From: GCA-2794515 sp033763335 | GTDB lineage: Bacteria; Chloroflexota; Anaerolineae; Aggregatilineales; Phototrophicaceae | Direction of reading: 5' to 3' | DNA length: 64,000 nt | Assembly (NCBI GenBank): GCA_033763335.1 | Contig: JANRKU010000098.1 | Span: 1 to 64,000, forward strand | Shown: in pieces, positions 34,402 through 42,615 of the stretch | How positions within the stretch are numbered: position 1 is the stretch's first letter | Layout: every line of letters begins with the position of its first letter | Notes under the pieces: generated by a model | Seen by the model: the letters and a program-made list of their open reading frames with translations, nothing else | Databases searched by the model: none | Told to the model about the DNA's origin: nothing | Translations under genes and position numbers: made by a program

Positions 34402-35664
34402 CTAAATTTTACCTAAAACGATAGAGGCGTTTTGACCACCTAAGCCAAAACTATTGGAGAGGATGATATTCATGTTGGTTACATCGCGTGTGGTGTGTGG
34501 GACATAATCGAGGTCGCACGCGGGGTCTGGGTTATCGAGATTAATGGTGGGGTGAATAACTTGCTCTTTGAGCATTAACGCGCAAGCAATCACTTCTATT
34601 GCACCAGAAGCGGCAAGGGCATGTCCTAACATGCTTTTGGTGGAGCTAATCGGCACTTGATAGGCTTTATCACCCAAAAGACGCTTAATGGCGATTGTCT
34701 CCATCGCATCGTTGGCGGGAGTGGATGTCCCATGTGCATAGATGTAGTTGATGGCATCGGCGGGAATTTTGGCATCTTCTAATGCCCATTTCATAGAACG
34801 CCACGCCCCTAAACCTTCTGGGTCTAGGGCGGCGACATGATAGGCATCTGATGAGGAAGCATGTCCTAATATTTCGCCATAGATTTTTGCTCCGCGTTTG
34901 CTGGCATGTTCGGCACTTTCTAGGATGACAATGCCACAGCCCTCACTAAACACAAATCCGCTACGGGTTATATCAAATGGGCGACTGGCTTTGTCTGGGT
35001 GTCCCTCATAATCGGTGGCAAGCGCATTCATGGCTTCAAAGCCTGCAATGGTATAGTCTTGTAGAATGGCTTCTACCCCACCACAGATGACGATATCGGC
35101 TTTTCCATAGCGAATGAGTTCCGCGCCTTCGCCGATGGATTGTGTCCCAGAGGCACATGCGGTAGATGGCGTTTTTAATGCACCAAGTGTCCCAAAATAA
35201 TGACTTACATAATGGGATGGCATATTGGGCAGGGAATTGATGAGGGATAATGGATTCGGTTTGCGATAACCCGATGTCTTATATTTAGTAGTCGCTTGCT
35301 CTGACATTTCATGACATCCGAGTGATGTGCCAATCACTACAGCGACACGCTCACCGTTTTCACGGAGATAATCGTGTGATAGTCCAGCATCTTCTACGGC
35401 GGCGATTGCCGATAGGACAGCGAATTGTGATGCACGTCCCATACGGCGGGCTTCTTTGCGGTCTATATGGGTAGAGGCATCGAATCCACGTACTTCGCCC
35501 GCAATTCGCACAGGGACATGACTGACTTCTATAGTCTCAATTTTACGGATACCAGACTGTCCGTTTTTTAATCCATCCCACAATGAGGCAATGTCGCCTA
35601 ATGCGGTAACAGCGCCCAAGCCTGTAATGACTGGGCGCGGAAAATTATTTCTCTGGTGTTCCAT
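34402..35664 (-). CDS. fabF: 3-oxoacyl-ACP synthase II
   Basis: Condensing enzyme of fatty-acid elongation. 420 residues from the ATG at 35664; an ATG two codons upstream (35670) is possible but closer than usual to the ribosome binding site AGGGAG. Seen: PVITGLGAVTALGD; TPSTACASGTQSIGEGAEL, with the catalytic Cys; YAHGTSTPANDAMET and STKSMLGHALAASGAIEV, with the two catalytic His residues; and NSFGLGGQNASIV at the C-terminus. Its start overlaps the 3' end of plsX by 20 bases, so the two are translationally coupled. Confidence 0.95.
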   Translation of the reverse strand: MEHQRNNFPRPVITGLGAVTALGDIASLWDGLKNGQSGIRKIETIEVSHVPVRIAGEVRGFDASTHIDRKEARRMGRASQFAVLSAIAAVEDAGLSHDYLRENGERVAVVIGTSLGCHEMSEQATTKYKTSGYRKPNPLSLINSLPNMPSHYVSHYFGTLGALKTPSTACASGTQSIGEGAELIRYGKADIVICGGVEAILQDYTIAGFEAMNALATDYEGHPDKASRPFDITRSGFVFSEGCGIVILESAEHASKRGAKIYGEILGHASSSDAYHVAALDPEGLGAWRSMKWALEDAKIPADAINYIYAHGTSTPANDAMETIAIKRLLGDKAYQVPISSTKSMLGHALAASGAIEVIACALMLKEQVIHPTINLDNPDPACDLDYVPHTTRDVTNMNIILSNSFGLGGQNASIVLGKI

Positions 35665-36673
35665 CGGCATTGCTCCCTATGGGCATATTGGCAATATCGG
35701 TTTTTATGGTTTGAATGACGTTTCCCAAAACAGCCTGTTGTGCCTGATAAATGGCATTTTTGACTGCTTTGGCATCTGAACTACCATGTCCAATAATGAC
35801 AACACCATTCACCCCCAACAGTGGCGCACCGCCGATTTCGGAAGGGTCTATGAGTTTGCGAACACGATTAAAGGCAGGGCGAGAGAGTGCCGCGCCGATT
35901 TTTGAGCGCCATGTTGACTTTAGTTGGTCACGGATGATATTTACCATGTAGCGGGTGGTGGCTTCGAATGTCTTGAGCATGATATTGCCGATGAAACCGT
36001 CTGTGACGACAACATCTGCCACATTATGGTGCATATCGGGGGGTTCAATGTAGCCGATATAATTGAGTGGCAACTCGCGCAAGAGGGCATTGGCTTCTTG
36101 GAGGAGGGGTGTGCCTTTGACTTCTTCTTCGCCATTAGACATCAATGCCACGCGGGGTCTATTTACGCCTAGTGCGTTTTGTGCATAGGCGCTCCCCATA
36201 ATGGCAAATTGTGCCAACCATTCGGGTTTAGAATCGGTATTTGCGCCAATATCCAAGACGATGACGGGTTTACCATAGATGGGATAGATAATACTCAATG
36301 CGGGGCGTTTTACCCCTTGAATCCGTTTGAGTGTGGAAAGCATGGCAATAGCATGTGCCGCACCTGTGTTGCCCATCGTGACAAACGCATCGGCAGAGCC
36401 ATCTTTGACCAAATTTAAGCCGATGTGCATGGATGAGTTTTGCTTATCGCGCACCGCATCGGCAGGCTTATCGGTCATTTCGATAATGTCGTTGGCATTG
36501 ACGATTTCAATCGGCAAATTTTGAGTGTTATGTTTGGCGAGTTCTTGTTTGATAAGGGCTTCTGGACCAACAAGGATAATCGGTTGTTTCCATTCCTGTG
36601 CGGCTAATACCGCCCCTTCGATATCGGGCGCAGGGCGATTATCTGTTCCAACGGCATCTACCACAATACGCAT
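35645..36673 (-). CDS. plsX: Phosphate acyltransferase PlsX
   Basis: Makes acyl-phosphate from acyl-ACP for phospholipid synthesis; peripheral to the membrane. 342 residues. Seen: MRIVVDAVGTDNRPAPDIEG, the family N-terminus with VGTDN in place of the common MGGDN; MGNTGAAHAIAMLSTLKRI; DIGANTDSKPEWLAQFAIMG; LMSNGEEEVKGTPLLQEA; and DGFIGNIMLKTFEA. First gene of the plsX-fabF-trmFO group, with no acpP beside it; acpP is 25 kb away at 61885. Confidence 0.95.
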   Translation of the reverse strand: MRIVVDAVGTDNRPAPDIEGAVLAAQEWKQPIILVGPEALIKQELAKHNTQNLPIEIVNANDIIEMTDKPADAVRDKQNSSMHIGLNLVKDGSADAFVTMGNTGAAHAIAMLSTLKRIQGVKRPALSIIYPIYGKPVIVLDIGANTDSKPEWLAQFAIMGSAYAQNALGVNRPRVALMSNGEEEVKGTPLLQEANALLRELPLNYIGYIEPPDMHHNVADVVVTDGFIGNIMLKTFEATTRYMVNIIRDQLKSTWRSKIGAALSRPAFNRVRKLIDPSEIGGAPLLGVNGVVIIGHGSSDAKAVKNAIYQAQQAVLGNVIQTIKTDIANMPIGSNADGTPEK

Positions 36674-36741
36674 GAGAGTCTCATTTCTTCATCTAAATTA
36701 TTTGACCCTATTGTATAAAAAATAAGGGGGATGCAAAAGGA

Positions 36742-36769
36742 TTGACAGGCGGATTGTTTCGAATATAAT
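36742..36769 (+). promoter_or_regulatory. Strong sigma70-type promoter of tRNA-Leu
   Basis: TTGACA (36742-36747), a 16-base spacer and TATAAT (36764-36769) form a perfect consensus promoter. The expected start of transcription (about 36776) is some 14 bases before the tRNA. It lies between the divergent plsX gene and the tRNA. Confidence 0.88.
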
Positions 36770-36789
36770 AGTTTCTATATAACCAATAT

Positions 36790-36871
36790 GCCTTGGTGGC
36801 GGAATAGGCAGACGCGCACGGTTGAGGGCTGTGTCTCGCAAGGGGTGGAGGTTCAAATCCTCTCCAAGGCA
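36790..36871 (+). tRNA. tRNA-Leu (anticodon GAG)
   Basis: Class II tRNA. Acceptor stem GCCTTGG/CCAAGGC (36790-36796 and 36864-36870), discriminator A, anticodon stem CACGG/CTGTG around loop TTGAGGG with anticodon GAG, a long variable arm, and a T arm with GGTTCAAATCC. CCA is not encoded. Reads CUC and CUU codons. A promoter lies immediately before it and a terminator after it, so it is a single-gene transcript. Confidence 0.95.
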
Positions 36872-36877
36872 AACTAT

Positions 36878-36910
36878 AAAAACGACCTGTTAAATAAACA
36901 GGTCGTTTTT
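36878..36910 (+). terminator. Intrinsic terminator after tRNA-Leu
   Basis: AAAAACGACCTGTT (36878-36891) pairs perfectly with AACAGGTCGTTTTT (36897-36910) around AAATA; the T-run is the end of the stem. It starts 7 bases after the tRNA. Confidence 0.9.
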
Positions 36911-36994
36911 ATTTGTGTAAATCAGTTGCGATAAGCCATAAACAAGTGTAAACTCGTCTCATATCATTCATGCAACAGAACAGGTTAAATTGCG

Positions 36995-38029
36995 ATGAGC
37001 GAAAACCAACAAGCGTTAGAACAAGCCTATATGCTTATCGAAGCACAAAAATTGGGCGAAGCGCGAGCGATTCTCGAAAAAGTTTTGGCACAAGATAAAA
37101 ACTCTGCCGATGTATGGTGGCTTTATGCCCATGCCATAGATGACCCCAAACAAGCTGTTACCGCACTTGAAAACGTGGTCAGGCTTGATTCCACGAATGC
37201 AGAAGCGAAAACACTTTTACAAACAGCCCGTCAACAAGCAGGTATTGGGGTGGGGGATGATGATTTTGATTTTGATGACGAAGACCTTGCGCCTGCCGAA
37301 GAAGATGAGCCAGATGATACACGCAGGCGGTCATTTATTATTTTTGGTGTGATTGTTGCTTTGGTTGCATTGGGTCTGTTTATTTTGATTGCATCGCCAA
37401 GGGGCGATACTAACCAACCTGCGACTAGCCCTACAGGGACATTCGTCTCGCAAAATGCAGATTCTAGTGCGCTTACTAGTACGGCTCAGGTGGCTATCGC
37501 TAACCAAACAACGATACCGCTACAGCCTATTGATAATGATAGCGCGAATTTGACGCTCACTGCTCAATCGTCCTTGGTGACACCAGATTCTGTTGGCACA
37601 GAAGGACTTGCAACCTCGGTTATTGTGTCACCAACGGAAACAGTAGCCGTAATCACAGAAGATGTGGTGACAGAAATTGTTGCTACTCCTTCTATAGAAA
37701 ATTTCTTGGCATCACTTGCCACCGACTATCCAACAAATGGGACAACCGAATTGGTAGATAGTGTTTTTGGGGCGACCTTACTCGTGCCGATGTGTACTGC
37801 ACGCGGGGAAGACCATAGCGGGCTTATCCCACGTGCTATGGCGGGACTCAGCCAAAATATTGCCTTGTTGCCAGTAGATTATATGGCTGTTGGGGTACGG
37901 TTCTTAGACTGCACCGCCAATGAGACGATTAATGTGATGATTATGCCCACTCAATCGGCACTAGAATATAATAATGCCGATTTGAGTGAACAAGATTTTA
38001 GACGCTCGTGGAGTGTCATAGATGCTTAA
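36995..38029 (+). CDS. TPR-containing single-pass membrane protein
   Basis: 344 residues. Residues about 3-80 form tetratricopeptide-like helices (QALEQAYMLIEAQKLGEARA; SADVWWLYAHAIDDPKQAVT), followed by a very acidic stretch (about 88-110, DDDFDFDDED). One transmembrane helix is at about 113-133 after RRR. The rest is a Ser/Thr-rich segment and a small C-terminal domain from about residue 230 with two Cys. The topology predicted by the positive-inside rule puts the TPRs in the cytoplasm. I recognise no family for the outer domain. The stop overlaps that of the convergent sensor kinase by 4 bases. Function unknown. Confidence 0.8.
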   Translation: MSENQQALEQAYMLIEAQKLGEARAILEKVLAQDKNSADVWWLYAHAIDDPKQAVTALENVVRLDSTNAEAKTLLQTARQQAGIGVGDDDFDFDDEDLAPAEEDEPDDTRRRSFIIFGVIVALVALGLFILIASPRGDTNQPATSPTGTFVSQNADSSALTSTAQVAIANQTTIPLQPIDNDSANLTLTAQSSLVTPDSVGTEGLATSVIVSPTETVAVITEDVVTEIVATPSIENFLASLATDYPTNGTTELVDSVFGATLLVPMCTARGEDHSGLIPRAMAGLSQNIALLPVDYMAVGVRFLDCTANETINVMIMPTQSALEYNNADLSEQDFRRSWSVIDA

Positions 38030-39642
38030 TTAGGGGTGGGGATTGGCAAGCGGATGATGAATGTTGTTCCCTTGCCAACCTCACTTTCGACATGAATCTC
38101 CCCTTTATGTTTTTGAATGATTGCGTAACTAATAAATAACCCCAAACCATTCCCTGATTCTTTTGTCGAGACAAATGGCTCAAATACACTTTCGATAATG
38201 GATGGCTCAATACCTTTGCCCGTGTCTTTGATTTCGACGATGACATGTGTTGCATCGTGATATGATGAAATGGTTAATGAGCCACCTTTTGGCATGGCAT
38301 CTCGTGCATTAACGATGAGGTTTTGGAAGATTTGCTCCAATTGAAACCGATTGCCATCAATAGCGGGTAGGGGAGAAAGATGCGTTTCGATTTGGATATT
38401 ATCCAAAATTCGCCGATTAAATGTCGTCAATTGTTCAATAAGATGATTCAGGTCTACGGGAGAAAAATTGGCGTTATCTAATTGTTTATTACCCATAAAG
38501 GCACGCAAACTATCTACAATATAGTTGATGCGCTCAATGCTATCAAAGGCGATTGATACCATTCCCATATCACCATCATATAAGTTGCTTTCGATGTCTT
38601 CTTTAACATTATCGAGGCAGATGCGAATAGGCATGAGTGGATTTTTGATTTCATGAGCGATTTCACCGGCAATTCGCCCGATAGAGGCGAGTTTTTCTGA
38701 GCGAATGAGTAATTTTTGTGCCGATTCCAATTCTGCTGTGCGCGTTTCTACCATTTCTTCGAGGTGATTGGCATACCGTTGTTGAATGTTATATAACTCG
38801 GATTTCCGAAGTGCCAATGCAATTTGCCTACTTACCCCCCGAAACAGTCGGAATTGATTTTCTGTATAGGCAACATCTGTTCCTAAAACTAATAATCCCA
38901 AAATATCGTTACTCGTCCTTAGAATTGCTGTTGTGGCGTATTTATGACCCACATATTCTTGCATATCATCCCACTGAATAATATCTTGCTTCAAATCGGC
39001 ATGTTTTTGTAAATAGTCTTCAAATGGGAATGGTTTATTGCTAATGATTGCATAAGTACGAGTATGGACGATATTATGCTCGTGGTCTAATTGATAAATT
39101 TGGATAGACCGATTTGGGACTAAATCGGCAATGAGGTGCGTCACAAATTCGAGTAAATCGCCACTTTCTGGGTATAAATTTAGTTCTTCGCTTAGATGTA
39201 GGAGCGATTCTAGTTCTTGTGTGCGCTGATATAGCTGGGTTTCTAGTTGAAATGCGCGTAATTTTGATTTTGCGCGTGCTAAAAGTTCTTGTGGATGAAA
39301 TGGCTTTTTTAGATAATCATCTGCACCAAGATTTAAGCCTTCGACAACCTTACTAAAATCGCCGATAGCCGTGATGATAATGGTTGGTATACGCGCTGTT
39401 TTGGGGTCTTCGCGCATTTTTTTTAGGACATCGAAGCCTGTTAGACCGGGCATATTGATATCTAATAACACCAAATCGGGCGTAAGGGTTTGTATGGCTT
39501 CAAATGCACTAACGCCATCGAATGTCTTATGTACCCGATACCCTTCATATTCAAAAACACGTTCTAACATCACAGCAGTAGATAATTGGTCATCTGCAAC
39601 GAGTACCAATGGAATATGTTGGGTATCTATTTGTTTTAGCAT
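38026..39642 (-). CDS. Receiver-sensor-histidine kinase hybrid protein
   Basis: 538 residues without membrane helices. Order: receiver domain (10-125; acidic pair in VADDQ, phosphoacceptor D61 in LLDINMPG, Lys in YLKKPF), short coiled coil, GAF-like sensor (about 145-285), second coiled coil (YANHLEEMVETRTAELESAQ), HisKA with H330 in GEIAHEIKNPLMP, and HATPase_c with NLIVNARDAMPKGG and GNGLGLFISYAIIQ. A receiver in front of the kinase core means it probably takes phosphate or interaction signals from another kinase and then phosphorylates a regulator elsewhere. No regulator gene is adjacent. Its end overlaps the TPR protein gene by 4 bases. Confidence 0.93.
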   Translation of the reverse strand: MLKQIDTQHIPLVLVADDQLSTAVMLERVFEYEGYRVHKTFDGVSAFEAIQTLTPDLVLLDINMPGLTGFDVLKKMREDPKTARIPTIIITAIGDFSKVVEGLNLGADDYLKKPFHPQELLARAKSKLRAFQLETQLYQRTQELESLLHLSEELNLYPESGDLLEFVTHLIADLVPNRSIQIYQLDHEHNIVHTRTYAIISNKPFPFEDYLQKHADLKQDIIQWDDMQEYVGHKYATTAILRTSNDILGLLVLGTDVAYTENQFRLFRGVSRQIALALRKSELYNIQQRYANHLEEMVETRTAELESAQKLLIRSEKLASIGRIAGEIAHEIKNPLMPIRICLDNVKEDIESNLYDGDMGMVSIAFDSIERINYIVDSLRAFMGNKQLDNANFSPVDLNHLIEQLTTFNRRILDNIQIETHLSPLPAIDGNRFQLEQIFQNLIVNARDAMPKGGSLTISSYHDATHVIVEIKDTGKGIEPSIIESVFEPFVSTKESGNGLGLFISYAIIQKHKGEIHVESEVGKGTTFIIRLPIPTPN

Positions 39643-39745
39643 GGTGACGTAATCGCTTTCTGGTTGGCTTTGTGGCTATTGGGGTTTTGTTGTCTAATGG
39701 TAAAATGAATTCTTGAGTCCTTATTATTATATTGCGAAAGTGTTT

Positions 39746-40963
39746 ATGAAAGAACAGTCTCCTCTAAAAAGCTATTTGCGCTCACTTGCTTTGGGCAGTT
39801 TAATCGGTATTGGTTTGGCAATCGTATTTGGTGCTGGCTTTATTGTACGTGATTTGCTCAATGTGCCGTCGGTATTTTCTGCTTCTAATCCACAAACTGA
39901 ACAAGCAGAAGGTTATCCTTTGCTTGATGAAGTGCAAGAACTACTCGATACTCGCTATTTACGTGAGCAACCCGATTATCAAACACGCCAATATGCCGCC
40001 ATTCGTGGGATGCTTAGTTCATTAGGTGATAGAAATACATTTTTCATTGATCCACCCGTTGCCCAAAGTGAAACTCAAGTGCTATCTGGGACGTATGGTG
40101 GGGTAGGGGTGTTATTACGCCGAGATGAGGCAGGCAATTTTGTGATATATCCCTTTCCAGAAAGCTCTGCATTAGCTGTTGGTGTTCAAGATGGGGATAT
40201 TTTGGAGTCGGTTAATGGCAAAGTTATTACACTCTCAGATGCACCCGATGCCGTAGACCAGTTATTACGTGGAGAAGTTAAAGATAATAATGGTGTTGAA
40301 GTTGTTATCCGCCGTGACGAGGAACAATTGACGTTTTTTATCCCATTTGCTGTGGTTAATGTGCCATCTATTCAATGGCGTGTGTTGGATGAAGATGCGC
40401 GTATTGGCTATATCCTCATTATGAGATTTACAGCACGCACACCAGAAGAATTGCAGGTTGCGCTAGAAGACTTGACCTCTTATGATATTCAGGGAATCAT
40501 TTTGGACCTTAGAGACAACGGGGGTGGGTTGCTTCAGGAGGGGATAGATGTTGCTGGTGTGTTTTTGGGTGATGCGGTAATTATGCTTGAAGTGAGCAGG
40601 GCGGGGGAGCGAGAATTCCGTGCTAACCCATTGCCAATTAGCTCCGATTTGCCCCTAGTGGTCTTGGTTAATGGACGCACTGCCAGCGCCGCCGAATTGG
40701 TCGCAGGGGCAATACAAGATTGGGGCAGGGGGGTCTTAGTGGGTCAGAAGACGTTTGGAAAAGGCACTATTCAGCAAATTTCTCCTTTGTCTGATAAGTC
40801 ATCCTTGCATATTACAACCGCCGAATGGCTTACACCCAATCGAAACATCATTGATGGTGTGGGGTTAAATCCAGATATATCTATGATTCCAGATGAAAAT
40901 GGGCGAGATGTTGAATTGGGTGAGGCGCTTCGATATCTTCAAAACACTGTATTGGACAACTAA
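39746..40963 (+). CDS. S41-family C-terminal processing peptidase
   Basis: Membrane-anchored serine protease of the Ctp type, acting outside the membrane. Starting at MKEQSPLK (39746; an upstream TTG at 39713 is less likely) it has 405 residues. Seen: one N-terminal membrane helix (about 12-36); a PDZ domain (about 110-195, GVGVLLRRDEAGNFVI, VQDGDILESVNGK); and the protease domain with IILDLRDNGGG, catalytic Ser314 in VNGRTASAAEL and catalytic Lys339 in GQKTFGKGTIQ, spaced by 25 as in CtpA. Catalytically complete. smpB follows by 14 bases. Substrates, perhaps envelope proteins or tagged peptides, are unknown. Confidence 0.94.
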   Translation: MKEQSPLKSYLRSLALGSLIGIGLAIVFGAGFIVRDLLNVPSVFSASNPQTEQAEGYPLLDEVQELLDTRYLREQPDYQTRQYAAIRGMLSSLGDRNTFFIDPPVAQSETQVLSGTYGGVGVLLRRDEAGNFVIYPFPESSALAVGVQDGDILESVNGKVITLSDAPDAVDQLLRGEVKDNNGVEVVIRRDEEQLTFFIPFAVVNVPSIQWRVLDEDARIGYILIMRFTARTPEELQVALEDLTSYDIQGIILDLRDNGGGLLQEGIDVAGVFLGDAVIMLEVSRAGEREFRANPLPISSDLPLVVLVNGRTASAAELVAGAIQDWGRGVLVGQKTFGKGTIQQISPLSDKSSLHITTAEWLTPNRNIIDGVGLNPDISMIPDENGRDVELGEALRYLQNTVLDN

Positions 40964-40977
40964 AAAGAGAAATTGCT

Positions 40978-41442
40978 ATGACAGAAGGTCGTAAAGTAAT
41001 TGCACGAAATAAAAAGGCATTTCACGAGTATTTTATCGAAGAAACATATCAGGCTGGTATGGTTTTAATGGGGTCTGAGATAAAATCTATCCGTAGAAAT
41101 CGAATCAGCCTACAAGAAGGTTTTGTTCAAGAAATGGGCGGAGAATTGTGGTTGATGCAAGTCAATATCTCTCCCTATGAGCAAGCCAGTTTTTTTGGGC
41201 ATGTAGACCCATTGCGCCCACGCAAACTATTGCTCAAGAAAAAAGAAATTGCCAGAATTGTGACACAACTGCGTGAACGTGGTTATACGGTTGTTCCCAC
41301 ACAAGTTTATTTGGTCGGCGGGTTGGCAAAAGTTGAAGTGGCGATGGCAAAAGGCAAGAAGCTATATGATAAGCGCGATACACTCGCCAAAAAAGATGCT
41401 GACCGCGATATTCAACGTGCATTGAAAGATAGGTATGAGTGA
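40978..41442 (+). CDS. smpB: SsrA-binding protein
   Basis: Binds tmRNA and delivers it to stalled ribosomes in trans-translation. 154 residues, the family length. Seen: ARNKKAFHEYFIEETYQAGM; LMGSEIKSIRRNRISLQEGF; LWLMQVNISPYEQASF; and the C-terminal basic KGKKLYDKRDTLAKKDADRD. The ssrA gene itself is not in the window. The next gene starts inside the stop codon. hflX, another ribosome-rescue factor, is 9 kb upstream. Confidence 0.97.
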   Translation: MTEGRKVIARNKKAFHEYFIEETYQAGMVLMGSEIKSIRRNRISLQEGFVQEMGGELWLMQVNISPYEQASFFGHVDPLRPRKLLLKKKEIARIVTQLRERGYTVVPTQVYLVGGLAKVEVAMAKGKKLYDKRDTLAKKDADRDIQRALKDRYE

Positions 41443-42236
41443 TGCCCGATTTGCCACATAGCATTAGGGAAATTAATGAACTGCCCGAAGCCGATAAACA
41501 CGATGTTTATAAGGGGTTATTGCCACAATGGGTCTTTGAGCAATATGGGATAGATGTCAACAACCCAGAAGAAAGACGTAACCCGCCGATTATTTATTTT
41601 CGGTGTCCAAAAGGCAGTCGTGCGGTGGAGGTTATCGTCAAACAACGCGCCACAGATTTAGACCCACTATTTTATATCAACTTAGCAGATACCCTCACAC
41701 AACAACTTATTGTATTGCTCATCGTGGTGAATGACCCCGACTCACCACGATACAATACCGATTTTGATAAGCAAGGAAATCCCACACAATTTGGAACGAT
41801 TACCCGTAATGTGTTCGCAGAAATTGAAGCAATGAAAGCAGGATTGGCTCCGGGTCAAATTCGGCGTGGTTTGCGTGTGTTCAAAGATTCTATTCCGTTC
41901 TTTGAGGGATTTGTGAAAGACATGGGACATGATTTGTTTTTTATTGAACCACTGGCATATACCAACGCGATTACCTTTGAGCGATATGGATTCAATTATA
42001 TGAAGGGCTTGCAAGAGATGAATCGAATTCATCAAGAATTTTTGCCCGGTGGTGAGTTGCATAATCAACTCACCGCAGAAAACCCATTTCGGCAACCAGA
42101 GGCGTGGAAAAGTGTACGTGGACGAGCATGGGCAATTCATGATGGTATTTTGGGGCAACCATTTAGTGGATTGCAAATGTATAAGCGAATAGGTGTTCAT
42201 GCGGGTGTGAATACATTCCCAGACGCAATGTGGTAG
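41442..42236 (+). CDS. Unrecognised 264-aa protein translationally coupled to smpB
   Basis: The ATG at 41442 uses the last base of the smpB stop codon (TGATG overlap), so the two are translated together. I do not recognise the family. No signal peptide or membrane helix. The N-terminal third has IREINELPEADKHDVYKGLL and FRCPKGSRAVEVIVKQ; the middle has DPLFYINLADTLTQQLIVLL and GTITRNVFAEIEAMKAGLAPG; the C-terminal part has NAITFERYGFNYMKGLQEMN and GRAWAIHDGILGQPF. The FERYGF segment faintly recalls the end of a GNAT fold, which I would not rely on. The gene could be new to ribosome rescue or only a neighbour. Confidence 0.8.
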   Translation: MPDLPHSIREINELPEADKHDVYKGLLPQWVFEQYGIDVNNPEERRNPPIIYFRCPKGSRAVEVIVKQRATDLDPLFYINLADTLTQQLIVLLIVVNDPDSPRYNTDFDKQGNPTQFGTITRNVFAEIEAMKAGLAPGQIRRGLRVFKDSIPFFEGFVKDMGHDLFFIEPLAYTNAITFERYGFNYMKGLQEMNRIHQEFLPGGELHNQLTAENPFRQPEAWKSVRGRAWAIHDGILGQPFSGLQMYKRIGVHAGVNTFPDAMW

Positions 42237-42341
42237 GTGTCATATTTATAGAGGTTGGTGGGGTGTTTTTTACTCACAGTTATTACTCGTGATAATGGTT
42301 CTTATCAAGGAGTTATAATATGGATTCTGTTGATAAAATGC

Positions 42342-42377
42342 AAACCGCCTGCTGATAATCATCGGCAGGCGGTTTTT
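42342..42377. terminator. Intrinsic terminator between the smpB-coupled gene and tRNA-Glu
   Basis: AAACCGCCTGC (42342-42352) pairs perfectly with GCAGGCGGTTT (42365-42375), followed by TT on the plus strand. It serves the plus-strand genes. On the minus strand it lies directly after tRNA-Glu and could end that transcript too, with a weaker T-tract. A 12-codon frame with a good ribosome binding site (AAGGAG at 42308) begins at 42320 and runs into its 5' arm. Confidence 0.75.
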
Positions 42378-42379
42378 GT

Positions 42380-42452
42380 TGCTCCATACGAGATTCGAAC
42401 CCGTGTTTTGTCCTTGAGAGGGACACGTCCTAGTCCCCTAGACGAATGGAGC
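42380..42452 (-). tRNA. tRNA-Glu (anticodon CTC)
   Basis: On the minus strand: acceptor stem GCTCCAT/ATGGAGC, D arm with TCTAGGGGACTAGGA, anticodon stem TGTCC/GGACA around CTCTCAA with anticodon CTC, and T arm with GGGTTCGAATC. CCA is not encoded. Decodes GAG; a second tRNA-Glu with TTC anticodon is expected elsewhere. The 163 bases between it and the next gene hold no other feature I can support. Confidence 0.93.
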
Positions 42453-42615
42453 CTATAAATGTAATTCTACCATCGTATGCAGTGTGGTCAATGATGATTA
42501 TAACCAAATACTCTTTGCATAAATGAAAAATGCTTGTATAGTTAAGTAAAATTGTGCGTTTTATACAATACATCCTTATGCGGAATACACGAATAATATT
42601 ACTTAAGAGGTTGCG

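Noticed and set aside
42453..42615. Promoter search between tRNA-Glu and the oxidoreductase gene
   Set aside because: Several AT-rich stretches exist, but no pair of boxes with suitable spacing was convincing. Nothing is annotated there.
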